Assembly: GCA_002633005.1 (NCBI GenBank)
Contig: NMRA01000082.1
Location: 1,019,366-1,052,062, forward strand
Length of the DNA: 32,697 nucleotides
Reading direction: 5' to 3'
From: Phoronis australis
Taxonomy: Eukaryota; Phoronida; Phoronidae
In this document: positions 1-18,627 of the stretch, piece after piece
How positions within the stretch are numbered: position 1 is the first letter of the stretch
Layout of the letters: every line of letters begins with the position of its first letter
Notes under the pieces: model-generated
Databases searched by the model: none
What the model saw: the letters and a program-made list of their open reading frames with translations, nothing else
What the model was told of the DNA's origin: nothing
Made by a program: the position numbers and the translations under genes

Positions 1-988
1 GGTGTAGAATGTATTTTCGACGAGGTGAAAACTTTATCAGTGAGCGGATTTCGCCTACCGCCCGTTTAAAATACACGGGACGAAATTAACCCGATAGAAC
101 GTATTGTAGTGCGAATCTGAAGTTCATTTGCCATAACAGCAATGCTTTTGGACATTTTTCGAAGTAAACGGCTAAAAACTCGAAGACAATAACAGAATAC
201 ACTCTGCTACCGTATTGGGCAAATGACCAAACGACAAGCTTTTGCCCCACTTCCCGTGACGTCACAGTTAAGTCTCACATAATCTCGCATTATTGTTATA
301 AACTCGCAAAAGGCCTATTAATCTGCGTATTGCATTGGGACGAGCTTATTACTGAGTTGACTATTGAGTCTCTATACATTAGAGATAAGCAGGTTATTTT
401 TTCTTTGACAATGCAGCAGTGTATATCACTACACCACGTGACTGTTGATCTGTATCAATGTGCATGTTAGCTGCGACCATTTGGCCTTATTGGTTTAACT
501 GTTGATGACATGTGGTGTGTATGTACCTTAGGTGTCTGTTCCTGGAAACTGACTAGACTCAAGTTAGAAATTTGATTGACAATCATTTCTGAACACTTGA
601 GCGAAGGGCTAAGTCTCTTAGGATGTACACCAAACTGCTAGTTACCAAAATAATTTCTAGACTGTTGTGCTCAAAATAACCATTAAAACTTTGTTAAGGG
701 ATAAGGAACCTAAGACCAAGAGCTTGGTCATGACTACACTCATAGTTACCCAGATATATGGGTGGCCATTAAATGGAATTGATTATACGTGTTGTTTTTG
801 GCACAAATGGCTGCCCATACACGTTGTTAGTGAATTGTTTATATCTGACAGTTGTAGTTTGGAGCATTTTCATTGGTTACTTTTGAGAACATATTGGTTT
901 AGTGCATGCATTTATTACCTTGCATAGGCTTGTCCTGTTACGTTCTGTTGCATACAGTTAACATCAAGTCGTCTCTCTGTGGTTTCAG
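1..988 (+). other. upstream intron of the EGF gene
   Basis: The sequence before the first visible EGF exon ends in a pyrimidine-rich acceptor (TTTCAG at 983-988). The 86-codon frame at 667-927 has no recognisable domain or splice context. No repeats were recognised. Confidence 0.5.
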
Positions 989-1111
989 AAGTCAACGAGT
1001 GTCGTACCAATAATGGAGGATGTTCAGATACGTGCGTAGATGACTACCTCAGTTACGCCTGTGACTGTAAACCAGGCTACCACCTGCTGACTGACATGCG
1101 CACCTGTACAG
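989..1111 (+). CDS. exon: calcium-binding EGF-like domain 1
   Basis: A 123-bp exon (41 codons, phase 1 on both sides) follows a pyrimidine-rich acceptor ending TTTCAG and is followed by GTATGC. It reads (E)VNEC followed by five further cysteines, six in all, with a C-x-C pair and the aromatic residue of a cbEGF fold (…YLSYACDC…). The usual first Asp of the calcium motif is Glu here. The exon encodes exactly one EGF module. Confidence 0.85.
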
Positions 1112-4100
1112 GTATGCATCATAAGCCTGTGGCCACTTCTCGTCAGTACACTGTACAATTACGCGATCAGTTAAATTTTTGTGTTACATTAATTCATCTT
1201 TTGCCGATTTTATTTAAACCTAGTTTATTGACATGAACTGTGGATGTAAAAGTATGGCTTAATGTGCATGCCTGAACATTCCGTTAAAGTTGACTACTTC
1301 GTAGAGTGTAAATTTTCGTAACGAGGAATTGTCTCCCATGTTAATCGGTTATCATATTGTTCTACAGATGTTGACGAGTGCTCAGAGAACAATGGCTTCT
1401 GCCAGTTCAACTGCACCAACACCCCTGGAAGCCGTGTGTGTTCTTGTGATGATGGCTTTGTATTGAACAGTGATGGAATGAGATGTCGCGGTAAGACTCT
1501 TCATAAATTATGCATAAATTATGCTCATATTGACGATTTTTTTGCTTAATGTTGCTTGAACTCGTTCGAGTTGCTTCCAACTTCCGTTTGATTATTGGGA
1601 TTGTACTTTTCAAAAAAGTTGACAAACTTTGACTCTGTGTCTGACTCTGTGACACCTTGAGTAAATATCCTGGCAGAATTAGGTCACACTTTAGTCAAAC
1701 TTTTGTTGTGATAAAATATCTTTTTTGTTGAACTTTTGTCAAGTATTTAGTGTTATATTGTTGCGCCTAGCCACTAAATGTAATGGAAACTATAAATTGT
1801 CTCAATATAGATTTAGCAAAATTCTAGTAAGTTGATATTTACCCGGGGTTTTGTGGGTAGAAAGTTTGAAAAATTTAGACATTGAATACTGCAGCTGTAC
1901 ATGCTGTGATCAGATTTTCATCACATGACAAAAAATGTTTGCATCGCTCATTACTTGAAGTAAGTTCCTGCAAATTGCCCCATTATTTAAGTGTGGTTGT
2001 GACCTCATGGTACCTGCCAGTTAAAATATTGATTCAAGCACAAAGTCAATTTTTCAGTTTTTATGCTCTGTTGCTTCATGAGGTTAAAAGAGAATGCCAC
2101 CGGATTTAATTAGTCTTTTTTGCCTTCTTAATCGGTCTATATCCACATCGCCTCGCATACGGTCGACCTTACCTTGCCAAGAGGTGTCGCGCTAACCTGT
2201 GAAGAAGGTGAGAAACGACGCTAGCGACGTCAGCGGTTCATATTCAGAGTGAATGCCACTATGTTGCAGTGCATCGTTCCCGCTTGTCCGAACTAAGCAG
2301 CTGCGAGGAAAGCGGGTATATCGTTTTCTTTACTTCCTCGAGAGTCCGAAATGCTTAGGAAGTGGCTCATGGTAGTGAAGAATGAAATGTACGCTGTAAA
2401 TAGCAAGTATGAGGCAAATAACTCCGTACGTTCCGTTGTCTGAGCTTGTTCACGGCACCTCTCTAGTATTTCTTCATTACTGTATTCCTGTTCGAATTGA
2501 TAGCCTGTAAAACTTAACGATCCACCTGCGAAGTCGGGACTGGTGAGATCTAGCTCGCCCTAAGTCGGGATTGCGAGTTGCCATCATGTTGGCGTTTATT
2601 ACTGAGCGTTCTGTTTCAAAATGAATTATTCTCACCCTAACAAATACTTATATAAAAATGAAACATAGTCTGTCTCATTAGATGCACTTTGTAATGCCTT
2701 TGGAGTGTTCGTGAGTGCAAATGATTTGAGAAGCCAGCAATGAATAAATCAGTTTGTTACCGGCAGCTTTAGGTGCAATAAAACTAATTGACGGGACACC
2801 TAGGCTGTGTGAGCTCATGCTAATTTAGTGTTTGCTGGCAGAAACTGTTGTGAAACAACTCGATTTCCATCCCACGGCCAGATGTTAGGGGAATCTTTAT
2901 TTGCATTTACATTACTCAAATAATGATTGTCAATGTACAACTTCTGCCCTGACGGTGCTGTGGCCATAGCGGAACCAGTGAATTCGCAACCCCCGATGAG
3001 TAAGTAGATTTGCAGTTTCGCGGCTAATTCACCAAGTTGAACATAATCAGATGCACATTACTTTGGCTCACTGGTATAGTATTTTCTTGACTGGAAGTTT
3101 AATTTCCACTGAACTTTGGCTGCTTTATGTTCGTGATGTCTGATCAGTTTCCGAGCCACTGGCGGGAATAACGAGTCAATCCGGCCGACCGCGACGGGCC
3201 TGATCGGGCTCCGAGCCACTGGCCAGGAGAACAAGCGTTTTTGTGTGTTTAGAACGCAAAAATCACAATTCTAAACAACACAGATCTAGGTACTCCTGTC
3301 TGTATGTCACGGAAAATACTTCGAAATTATCTCCGAACAGACCCCCAACTCCTGCTACGGACCTTATTGGCCTGCCGAGCTTTGTAGGCTACGGTGTGTC
3401 CAAATACCAATAAATCCGTAAGAGCCAAATAAAGCAACACTTTTTTATAAGAACTGGTGTATTTTTAAGGGTTTTACATTGAAGTTTGATGATTTATTGG
3501 TGTTAAACAATGACTTCAAGCGATAAGCTGACACCAGTAACCCGTATTGTGAACTGCTGAACAGACTGCGTGAGAAACCGATGACGTCATTGGATAATTT
3601 CTATACCTCCGTCTGCCGTCAGGTGGCAGGTAACGCAACCGTTATGGAGTAGAACTACTCGATCTAAACTGATACAAATTAGGTTGTTTTTTGGGTGGCA
3701 TGCTCCTTTAAGGTGGAATGAATAAGGTTAATAGCTGGTGGTCTGCCAGCTGTCGAATGTACTTTGAGCAAAGCTACTGTAGCTGACTCCAGTATGTTCC
3801 ATCATAGTTCTCAGATTGTTTTCAGTTATCATGAAGCTTCTTTACAACATTCTTTATAACCTTGTAAATTACGTAATATTCAGTAAAGCAAAACATCAGG
3901 TTTGGGGTTCGAAAGCGATCTTGTCACCTGTAATTATTTTAGGGGTCATTCTTTTGTCTTGCATTTTAACAGAACTTCTCTACTGGTGAAGGTGACCCGC
4001 TGTTTGCTTGTCTTTTCATCATGTGTATTTAGGGAAGCCAACTCACCATGATATTAAAACGCAAAATGTTCCATCACTAAACATAAACTACTAAACAGTA

Positions 4101-6178
4101 CAAGAGAAAAGCAGTCAGGCAAAATTCTGTTTTCCCGGCATGATGTTTGCTTCTGTTAACAGCAGGAATGACTGGCTATAACTACAAGGGCGGCAAAGTT
4201 CTAATTGCAGAATGGCTTAGTCATCTTGCTACCTGTCCTCTTCAGCTTAGTCATCTCACTACCTGCCCTGTTTAGCTTCATTTCCATTCATTCTCAGTCA
4301 TCAGGGGAGACTACTCTGAAGATGAATTCATATATCATGACGGATTTCTCGGACATTTGTTCTGTGCATACTTTTGACGTGCGCTGTAGTAAAATAGTTG
4401 TTTTTATTCAAAGGTGGTGCTGCATGGAGCCATTTTAGCAAAATCTCCCAGATGTTTTGTCCGGCAAATGTGTTAAATTTTGCAAGCAAAGCAAAGTGAA
4501 CCTCATTGGCTGCTACTAATACATGTATATCTGTTTTAATAATATTCAGGGCTCGCAATGAATGGATAAGCGCTAGAAAATACAAAAATAACAAAATGCG
4601 CTTAGAAATTTGACTCCACTCCTGTTACTTGTACCAGAACAGAGCAGACATCCAGCATTTTTTTTCTAGTCACCACTGTTCACTATCTCAAATCCTGGAA
4701 TACGTGTAGTAAATATGCCATCACTTGTATTTTCGAGCGGACATTTTCGGCTGTGTCGAGCGCCGATATTGGTCCATTGTGACATTTTAAGTATGATATA
4801 GTAATCAAATCTTATTATGCCTGCAGACGTCAATGAGTGCGAGGTCAGCTCTACTTCCACACCCCCCTGCCCTGATGACACAACATGTATCAACACACCG
4901 GGCAGTTATGCCTGTCTCGGGTTTAAAGTTAACATTGGAGGTGAGTCACAACTGTCCGTTCTTGTAGTGCAGTTTTGATGTTCATGTTTTAATTCATTGA
5001 TTCAAGTTAAGGAGATTTTCTGGTCTGACTGTTTTGTATTTATTTTTTCTGTTGCTCTGGTCTTAAAAATTATTTTTCGTGTCTCAATTATAGAACTTGC
5101 TCTACTGTAACAAAGAATTAAATTCAAGTTGTACACATCGGGCCATACCTACGTGTTGAATTAGTTAATATGCTAACCGAGGATCTTTCTTGGTCAAAAC
5201 AGAAAGTCCACCATATAATTTTGCTTGTAATTTCCAAGAAATTATGAAAATGGGCATAATTCCTGACAATTTAAGGATTTTTGTCTGACTGTGAGAAAAT
5301 ATAGACGATGGCTCTTATCATAAAATGAAAGACAGTCAGAAAGCAACTGATTACAGTGGGTAGGTTCATGATTTAGAAATGTTGGTCTTTTTTGAAATGT
5401 TAAGAGGACTGTTTTGGACACTTTTCAATAGTTTACATTGGTGTAAAGATTAAGCATGAGAAATGTACCTTGAACTCATAAAACTAAAGCCAACTTTCTG
5501 GAACAGAGTAACACTGCTTTCGACTGCGTTCACCCTCCATTTTGTGACTTCAGTTTTCTGTCACCATACGATCAAAATCCCCAGAACTTGTCCTATATTT
5601 TCAAGAATTTCTTAGTGGACTGGTGGAAAAAATGGTGTGACTTCAAACAAAGCAAGCCGGCCTGGAGAATAGAAAAATATTATTGAACATGTATCGTTTT
5701 TTTTACTTCAGAATTTTTCATTTTGACTTTGACTTAAGCAATAAGACTGAAAACATTGTTATGTGGGTTAAGAGCGTGACTTATGGATTTTTTATTGACT
5801 TTAAGTTCAGCGATAGTACTGATAGTGTTTCTTTACACAGGTTCACGGTCAGCCGCCTCAACATCTGCGTATCTGGACGACATGCTGCTGTCCAAAGACT
5901 TGATGATGGTTATCCTTGTCTGGCTGATCATACTGTCCGTCGTAATGGTCATCATTGTTATCGTGGCTTGTAGTGAACGGCAGAGACAGACAAAACTGAA
6001 GGAGTATTCGATTAGGAACAGTCTGTATGATTCCCAGAATCAGTTTGACACGAGGTCAAATGCGAGTGGGCCAAATGGAACAAGCCAATTTCAATATCCC
6101 ACGTACTCGATGGCAAATCTCAACGCATCGACAAGTAGTCAGGCCCACCTTATAGAGGCGGATAATATATCGTTATAA
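989..6178 (+). CDS. 3' end of an EGF-domain single-pass membrane protein gene (4 exons seen)
   Basis: Four exons, 989-1111, 1368-1490, 4827-4940 and 5841-6178, read as one frame; every junction has an AG acceptor, a GT donor and phase 1. The product has two complete calcium-binding EGF modules, a partial EGF module, a short stalk, one transmembrane helix and a cytoplasmic tail, so it is a type I cell-surface protein whose N-terminal part lies left of the window. Calcium-binding EGF modules act as rigid spacers and protein-binding surfaces in adhesion and matrix proteins. The tail ends Ile-Ser-Leu, which could fit a class II PDZ ligand (inference). Tandem phase-1 EGF exons are usual for fibrillin, Notch and thrombomodulin-like genes, and I cannot tell which family this is. 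The gene converges on NUDT12. Confidence 0.8.
1368..1490 (+). CDS. exon: calcium-binding EGF-like domain 2
   Basis: A second 123-bp phase 1-1 exon lies between TTCTACAG and GTAAGA. It begins DVDEC, the classic calcium-binding start, and has six cysteines plus the NTPGS turn typical of cbEGF modules. It follows domain 1 after a 256-bp intron. Confidence 0.88.
1491..2087 (+). other. intron, left part before a transposon
   Basis: This non-coding sequence begins with the GTAAGA donor of the second EGF exon. It runs up to the TTAA target site of the element at 2088. I see no further exon or repeat in it. Confidence 0.6.
2088..3707 (+). mobile_element. decayed TTAA-flanked DNA transposon (Kolobok-like) with THAP remnant
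   Basis: The ends are imperfect inverted repeats: left AAGAGAATGCCACC, and right, reverse-complemented, AGGAGCATGCCACC (12 of 14 identical). TTAA flanks both sides (2084-2087 and 3708-3711). TTAA duplications are made by piggyBac and Kolobok transposases. The THAP-like frame at 2261 favours Kolobok, whose members can encode THAP domains (family knowledge). The element sits inside an intron of the EGF gene and has no intact transposase. The internal phrase CCGAGCCACTGG occurs twice (about 3152 and 3211). Confidence 0.6.
2261..2443 (+). pseudogene. THAP-type zinc-finger remnant, stop at codon 12
   Basis: From the ATG at 2261 the frame starts with two cysteines (C-x4-C), then RKAGISFSLLPRE and RKWL, which resemble the Cys pair, the Phe/Pro core and the conserved Trp of a THAP DNA-binding domain. 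A TAA at 2294-2296 interrupts it, and the frame ends at TGA 2441. The distal Cys-x2-His pair is not visible. The position just inside the left end of a TTAA-flanked element fits a transposase N-terminus. The assignment rests on motif memory, not on a search. Confidence 0.45.
3708..4826 (+). other. intron, right part
   Basis: Intron sequence between the TTAA element and the third EGF exon. A short direct repeat CTTAGTCATCT occurs at about 4216 and 4246. I see no gene. Confidence 0.5.
4827..4940 (+). CDS. exon: partial EGF-like domain 3
   Basis: A 114-bp phase 1-1 exon lies between TGCCTGCAG and GTGAGT. It starts DVNEC and contains INTPGSYAC, the cbEGF core, but has only four cysteines. The last C-x-C partner and the sixth cysteine are missing, and the exon ends …GFKVNIGG. 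It is either a degenerate EGF module or a membrane-proximal stalk derived from one. It joins the transmembrane exon in phase. Confidence 0.8.
4941..5840 (+). other. intron before the membrane exon
   Basis: A 900-bp intron with a GTGAGT donor and a TTTACACAG acceptor. I see no other feature. Confidence 0.6.
5841..6178 (+). CDS. terminal exon: transmembrane helix and cytoplasmic tail
   Basis: The exon starts after TTTACACAG in phase 1 and ends at TAA (6176-6178). It encodes a short Ser/Ala-rich stalk, a hydrophobic helix of about 23 residues (MMVILVWLIILSVVMVIIVI), a Cys then charged stop-transfer residues, and a polar Ser/Asn/Gln-rich tail of about 70 residues with several tyrosines. No catalytic domain is visible in the tail. 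The upstream exons in the same frame and phase support this as the true 3' end. Confidence 0.8.
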
Positions 6179-8316
6179 TGTGGGATGTTTGTAGAGCAGA
6201 TGTCTCATTCTGATTATGGTGTAATTTTAAATTATTGCAGCTTTTGGAGCTGGAGATATTCCAGGCATTTTTTTTCTATTTGACAGTCCCCAGTATTTGC
6301 CCGAGGTAACGTATACAATATGTGGGTATTCTACTTCTGGCAAATACTCACTTTCTAAGGTGGGCTTTAGTGATTGGTTTAGACAATATAGACTTTCTTC
6401 CAAACTTTATTTTGTCTCTATGAGCTGCGTTTCCCCATGTTCGTATTTTATCAGAATCTCGAGGGAAATTATGTCATTGTAATATCTAGTCTTATGCAAC
6501 GATGTTCTCATTTTTATTTACACGTTTTTCAAATGGCACTTTTGTGTATTTTACATTCCTTGTATCGAAGGTTGAATTGAAATGCATTTTGAAGTGTATT
6601 TTTCATCAAGATCAATGTTTTCAGCCATCCAAATTGTGGAGATAAATGTATAATATATTCGTCAGGTGATGGAAAAATGCAAGGAATGTTGTGACTCAAT
6701 GCTCAGGATGTTGGCTTGCAAAGCATGGTTAAACACATAGCAATCTCTTTGTTGCTATACGTTTTTGTTACACTGTAGTCAATTGTGACTTTCAGATCAC
6801 ACTACAATCATAGGGGGCGCTTTAAATTGCTTCATTGTATTCATGAACAAGTTAATGGGTGGGCAATTGCTGAAGTTTTGTTATTGTGACAGAAAAAGAC
6901 AATCAAGAGTTAATATTTTGGCTATTCATCTGAGGTGGCTTCATTCCTATTTTTGTGATGTAGCATTGGAATGTCTTGTTGACTATTATACCTATTCAGA
7001 AACTCACTTTCTGTTGTTTTGAAAGATTGTTTAAGAAAAAGTTTTAATTTACTGTTAGTGTTCCATTTTCATGTATTTGCAAGATCATTTTAATTGGTGA
7101 CATTAAAGATTTTTAAAAAAAAATCTTATTCTCACTTGGGTAGATGTACACCATTATTGTCAAGGAACACCAACAGGGGGCGATGGAATTTTCTTGGCAA
7201 TCGGACTTCACAGTTCTTCTATTACTTAGTATTTTCATGGAATGCTACAAAAAACCTTGATTTACTAAAAACTAAAACTGACATGCACTTGGCTGTGAAA
7301 AAAATAACTTTTTTAATATTTAATGCCACCTGCTGTTAGTAAGGTGGAACAAGGAGTTAGACATGGGCTTGAGAATCAACAGTTTATATTCCTGGAGATT
7401 AAGGTTTTTAAACATGGATCGACTGGGTTGAATTTTCATGTAAGAACCAAATGCATGACAACTAGAAGTAGGGGAGTTCAAGAATCCATCATTTTAATGT
7501 TCTTCAGAAACAATCGTGATATTTTGTTATAAGAATGAAGAAAGATCAGGAAGCATGGCTGATTAATTTTTCGTTGTCACCATGTTTGGTGGTATTGGGC
7601 AACATTATAACTCTGTCACAAAATGATAAGATTTATGCTGTATTGAATGCAATTTATTATTAATTTAAAATAATTTATGCAAAACCGACTAAAAATCTTA
7701 AAGCACCATTCATGGACTAAAGCTATTATGTTACTCCATGCTATGCAGTCTGAAGCCACTGAATCACAAACGAATCGATTTTGAAAAAAAAAATAATCGT
7801 GCTGACAACATACAATGTAAGGCCAACTAATAGAAACGGGGTAGGCAACTTTTCTCAAATTGCAAGTGCACAATGCAATTATTTTATCACAAACTGCACT
7901 ACAGCTTGTTTATAAATCAGCTGTAGCTTGTGGAAAGAAGTGTGTCATACAACAGAACTGTTGCACATGGAAAAGGCTTGGAAGAAAATCGTATTTACAG
8001 TAGGAGAAAAGAGACTAAAGGGCATGCCACATGTGGTACGCCAAGGAGAAAGGTTGTCTACGTAGTTTTCAAACAACGTTTGACAAAACTTCTGCCTGTC
8101 GGAAATTGCTAAAATTGCAAAGCAAAAATTTCTAGCCAATTTTCAAATGATCTTGTGTCATTGCTTGTCTGGTTTTGTCTTTTCAGTATATCCCATAATT
8201 TCGGCGAATTGAAATGGATTCTAGATCTTTAGTCGCAATGTGCCTGAAGGTGAAGGATTCAGGTGACACCTGTTGTCCATAGTCTTAATTAGCTCCAAAA
8301 GAGAAAAAACATGTCC
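6179..8316. other. convergent 3' untranslated and intergenic region
   Basis: This stretch separates the EGF gene stop from the NUDT12 stop, so both 3' UTRs lie here. Possible polyadenylation signals are ATTAAA at 7102 (+), before an A-run, and AATAAA on the - strand at 7653-7658; both are weak calls. Two AGGGGGCG-type motifs (6811-6820 and 7170-7186) resemble CTCF core sites. No coding region is supported. Confidence 0.5.
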
Positions 8317-16352
<8,036 letters not shown>

Positions 16353-16362
16353 ATTATAGATC

Positions 16363-16815
16363 CTGTAAAGAAATGTTTCTGCTCCATTAAATATCAACAG
16401 TGAAGTCTCATGAACATGACCAGTATTAAGGCCTAAATTAAAGTAGGTTTCAGGATGCCATGAACCCTTTTTGTTACATATCGAGTTTCTTCATGTCTTC
16501 ACAGGAATGTTTTCCCCTGTAACAAGTCATCATGCATTTCATCATTTCTGAAGTCCGTACAATATACGAAACTACCAGAAATTTATCAGACAAACACACT
16601 GCCTTCGCGAGTGAAACTATACAACTTAAAGGACAAAAGTATGTAAAGTAACTTAAGAATTAAGACAGAATTTGGTCTTACATTGTGACAAATACTGAAT
16701 AAAGATTTAAGATTAGCAAAGCGATTATTAGCATAACAAAACCTAGAAATAATTTACACGTCAAGTAATGTCTATATGCATGTAGAAGTAATGGCCATAT
16801 TCTCAGAGACCTTAA
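16363..16815. other. region upstream of NUDT12 start
   Basis: Sequence between the presumed 5' splice acceptor of NUDT12 and the TTAA element. No promoter or non-coding first exon could be recognised. Confidence 0.4.
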
Positions 16816-17700
16816 AGGCGAAGGCAACCTTTTTCATGTCTTTTTTAGCAAAAACAAGGTCCGTTGATTATCCCAGACATATTTTCCACTTAATCACAGC
16901 TTTTCGCAATTTAATTAATTATTTGTTCTCTACTCCGGTAGTTAAGTTTTGGGAGGCAAGAATTTCGCGCCAATTTCTTTTCATATAGTCTGACTGTGAG
17001 AGCTGCCGAGTCAGTCATTGTTCTATCTCGGTTGTGATAAGTTCGGTCGTCATTTGCTTTTGTTTACGAGTCAGTCAACATGCCACACTGTACCTGCATA
17101 CTGGGATGTACTCATTATCGTCTAACCGACAGTGTACCAAGTGTCCCACTTGCCCGAGTGTACCGCGACACACTGCCACTGGATAGTGACCTGAGCACAG
17201 AAACTGCTTACACCCTGCCGTGTGACTCCCTCGCCACACACCTGGCACCTTCTAAATAGCTCCAATATTTTAGACAATTCCACAATAAACTTATCAAAGT
17301 TTGGCTCACCGATTTGTTCATTTAACGATAAACTGTACTCTTGATGGGCGTGTAAGGCTGTATTCACTCCCTGTACTCAAAATCGCAGCAGGGCTGCTTA
17401 CAGGCTTTGGACCATATTGAGTACATCTCGGTACACAGCAACAGTGTGGCATGTTGAATGACGTCTTAAGCAAAAGCAAAAGACGTCACTGAAATTATCA
17501 CAACTGAGGTAGATCAATGATCGAGTGACTTGACAAACTCTCATAGTCAGACTTTATGAAAAGAAATTGGCGCCTCCCCGAACGTCACTTCCGGAGTAGA
17601 GAACGAACAGTTAATTAAATTACGAAAAGCAAAATATGTCTGGGATATCCAACGAACCATATTTTTCCTAAAAATGACATGAAAAAGGTTGCCTTCGCCT
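16816..17700. mobile_element. 885-bp TTAA-flanked element with long inverted repeats (Kolobok-like)
   Basis: The ends AGGCGAAGGCAACC… and …GGTTGCCTTCGCCT are exact inverted repeats with TTAA on each side (16812-16815, 17701-17704). The arms extend about 270-300 bp inward (16816 to about 17095 and about 17437 to 17700) with scattered mismatches and small indels. Each arm includes an outward-to-inward ATGCCACACTGT start (17080 on +, 17452 on -). The end sequence agrees with the element at 2088-3707 at 10 of 14 positions. The centre holds a transposase-like fragment. Loss of most coding sequence makes it non-autonomous. Confidence 0.75.
17122..17367 (-). pseudogene. transposase-like zinc-finger fragment inside the TTAA element
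   Basis: The - strand frame reads KFIVELSKILELFRRCQVCG, then a C…C pair and W.CV..HSGKWDTW. This resembles the cysteine-rich segment (FIV…LFxxCPxC…W) of THAP/Kolobok-type transposase-like proteins of invertebrates and fish. No complete catalytic domain is present. The resemblance is from memory of the motif, and a decayed unrelated ORF is possible. Confidence 0.4.
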
Positions 17701-17704
17701 TTAA

Positions 17705-18627
17705 AATGCTTGAGTGAGATTTAAATATTTTTTAGAAGATGTGTGGAGCACAACTGTAGACCAAAGTTCTGACTTAAGCTAATATTATGAAACAGGCCCA
17801 TGGTCCAAAGAGGCAATCAAAATTCTACGTCCCTGGACCATTTTCATACCACGTAATCCCATTTCTGACTGATCGTACACATACAAAAGGCTTAACACAG
17901 TCCCAGAAGGGCTTTGAATTGTACGAGTTATTGATGTCACAGTTTGTTCGGAAGTACTGGCTGGCAGTGGATTTTCTTTTCAATTTAGTGACTTGATTTC
18001 GTTGAGATCTATGATAATTGGTCTTTATTGATTGGAGCATGAAAGGGCCCCTCTCACAAAGCATCATCAGATCACTTTTAAATCTGGGCCCAACCCACCC
18101 CACTATTACAACCGCTGAGAGTAGGGAGTCAGGCTAGGCAATTAGTACCAGCCAGCTAGCTGCATGAACCCCATGAAGCATACACGCTTGCACAAGCACA
18201 TACACACTTGCACAAGAGTTTAATATAAGCAAAACACCCGTAGCCCCATAGGCGAAGACATCACCGTCTACGACTTAGCCCTACTTTTCAAGACGATCTA
18301 CCTCAAACTTGTAACTCCTCTACAAGACAAACTTCTCAACAACGCGATCATTAATCTTTATCGGTGTCCAGTAGTCCAGTGAAGTTAGGTCAAAACCCTA
18401 CAGCCGNTTCAATACTTCCTTGTGAAAGAGAATCCTACACTCGTCTCACCTGGTCATGAATACTGGTTAGTACCGAGGGACTGGAATAAAAAATCACTTA
18501 AGGACTGTATTGTTATTGCATGTCCCTCAGTAATGCACCGGCATTCAAGGTCATAGCCCTACGCCTACGGCTACGGTGGACAACTGAGTCGTATTATTTC
18601 TGTGTTGCTGCTTATTCCAATACAAAA
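17705..18627. other. non-coding interval
   Basis: No gene recognised. It contains a short direct repeat (CACTTGCACAAG-like, about 18186-18218) and an ambiguous base N at 18407. Confidence 0.4.

Noticed and set aside
667-927. 86-codon open frame on +
   Set aside because: No domain, no splice context, and it lies in the intron before the first EGF exon.
1407-1655. 82-codon open frame on -
   Set aside because: Antisense to the second EGF exon and its intron; a low-complexity Ser/Gln start.
4328-4594. Overlapping frames on both strands (4205-4438 and 4328-4594)
   Set aside because: Intron sequence; no recognisable domain and mutually overlapping.
5683-5973. 96-codon frame overlapping the membrane exon
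   Set aside because: Different frame from the phase-matched exon, which encodes the transmembrane helix.
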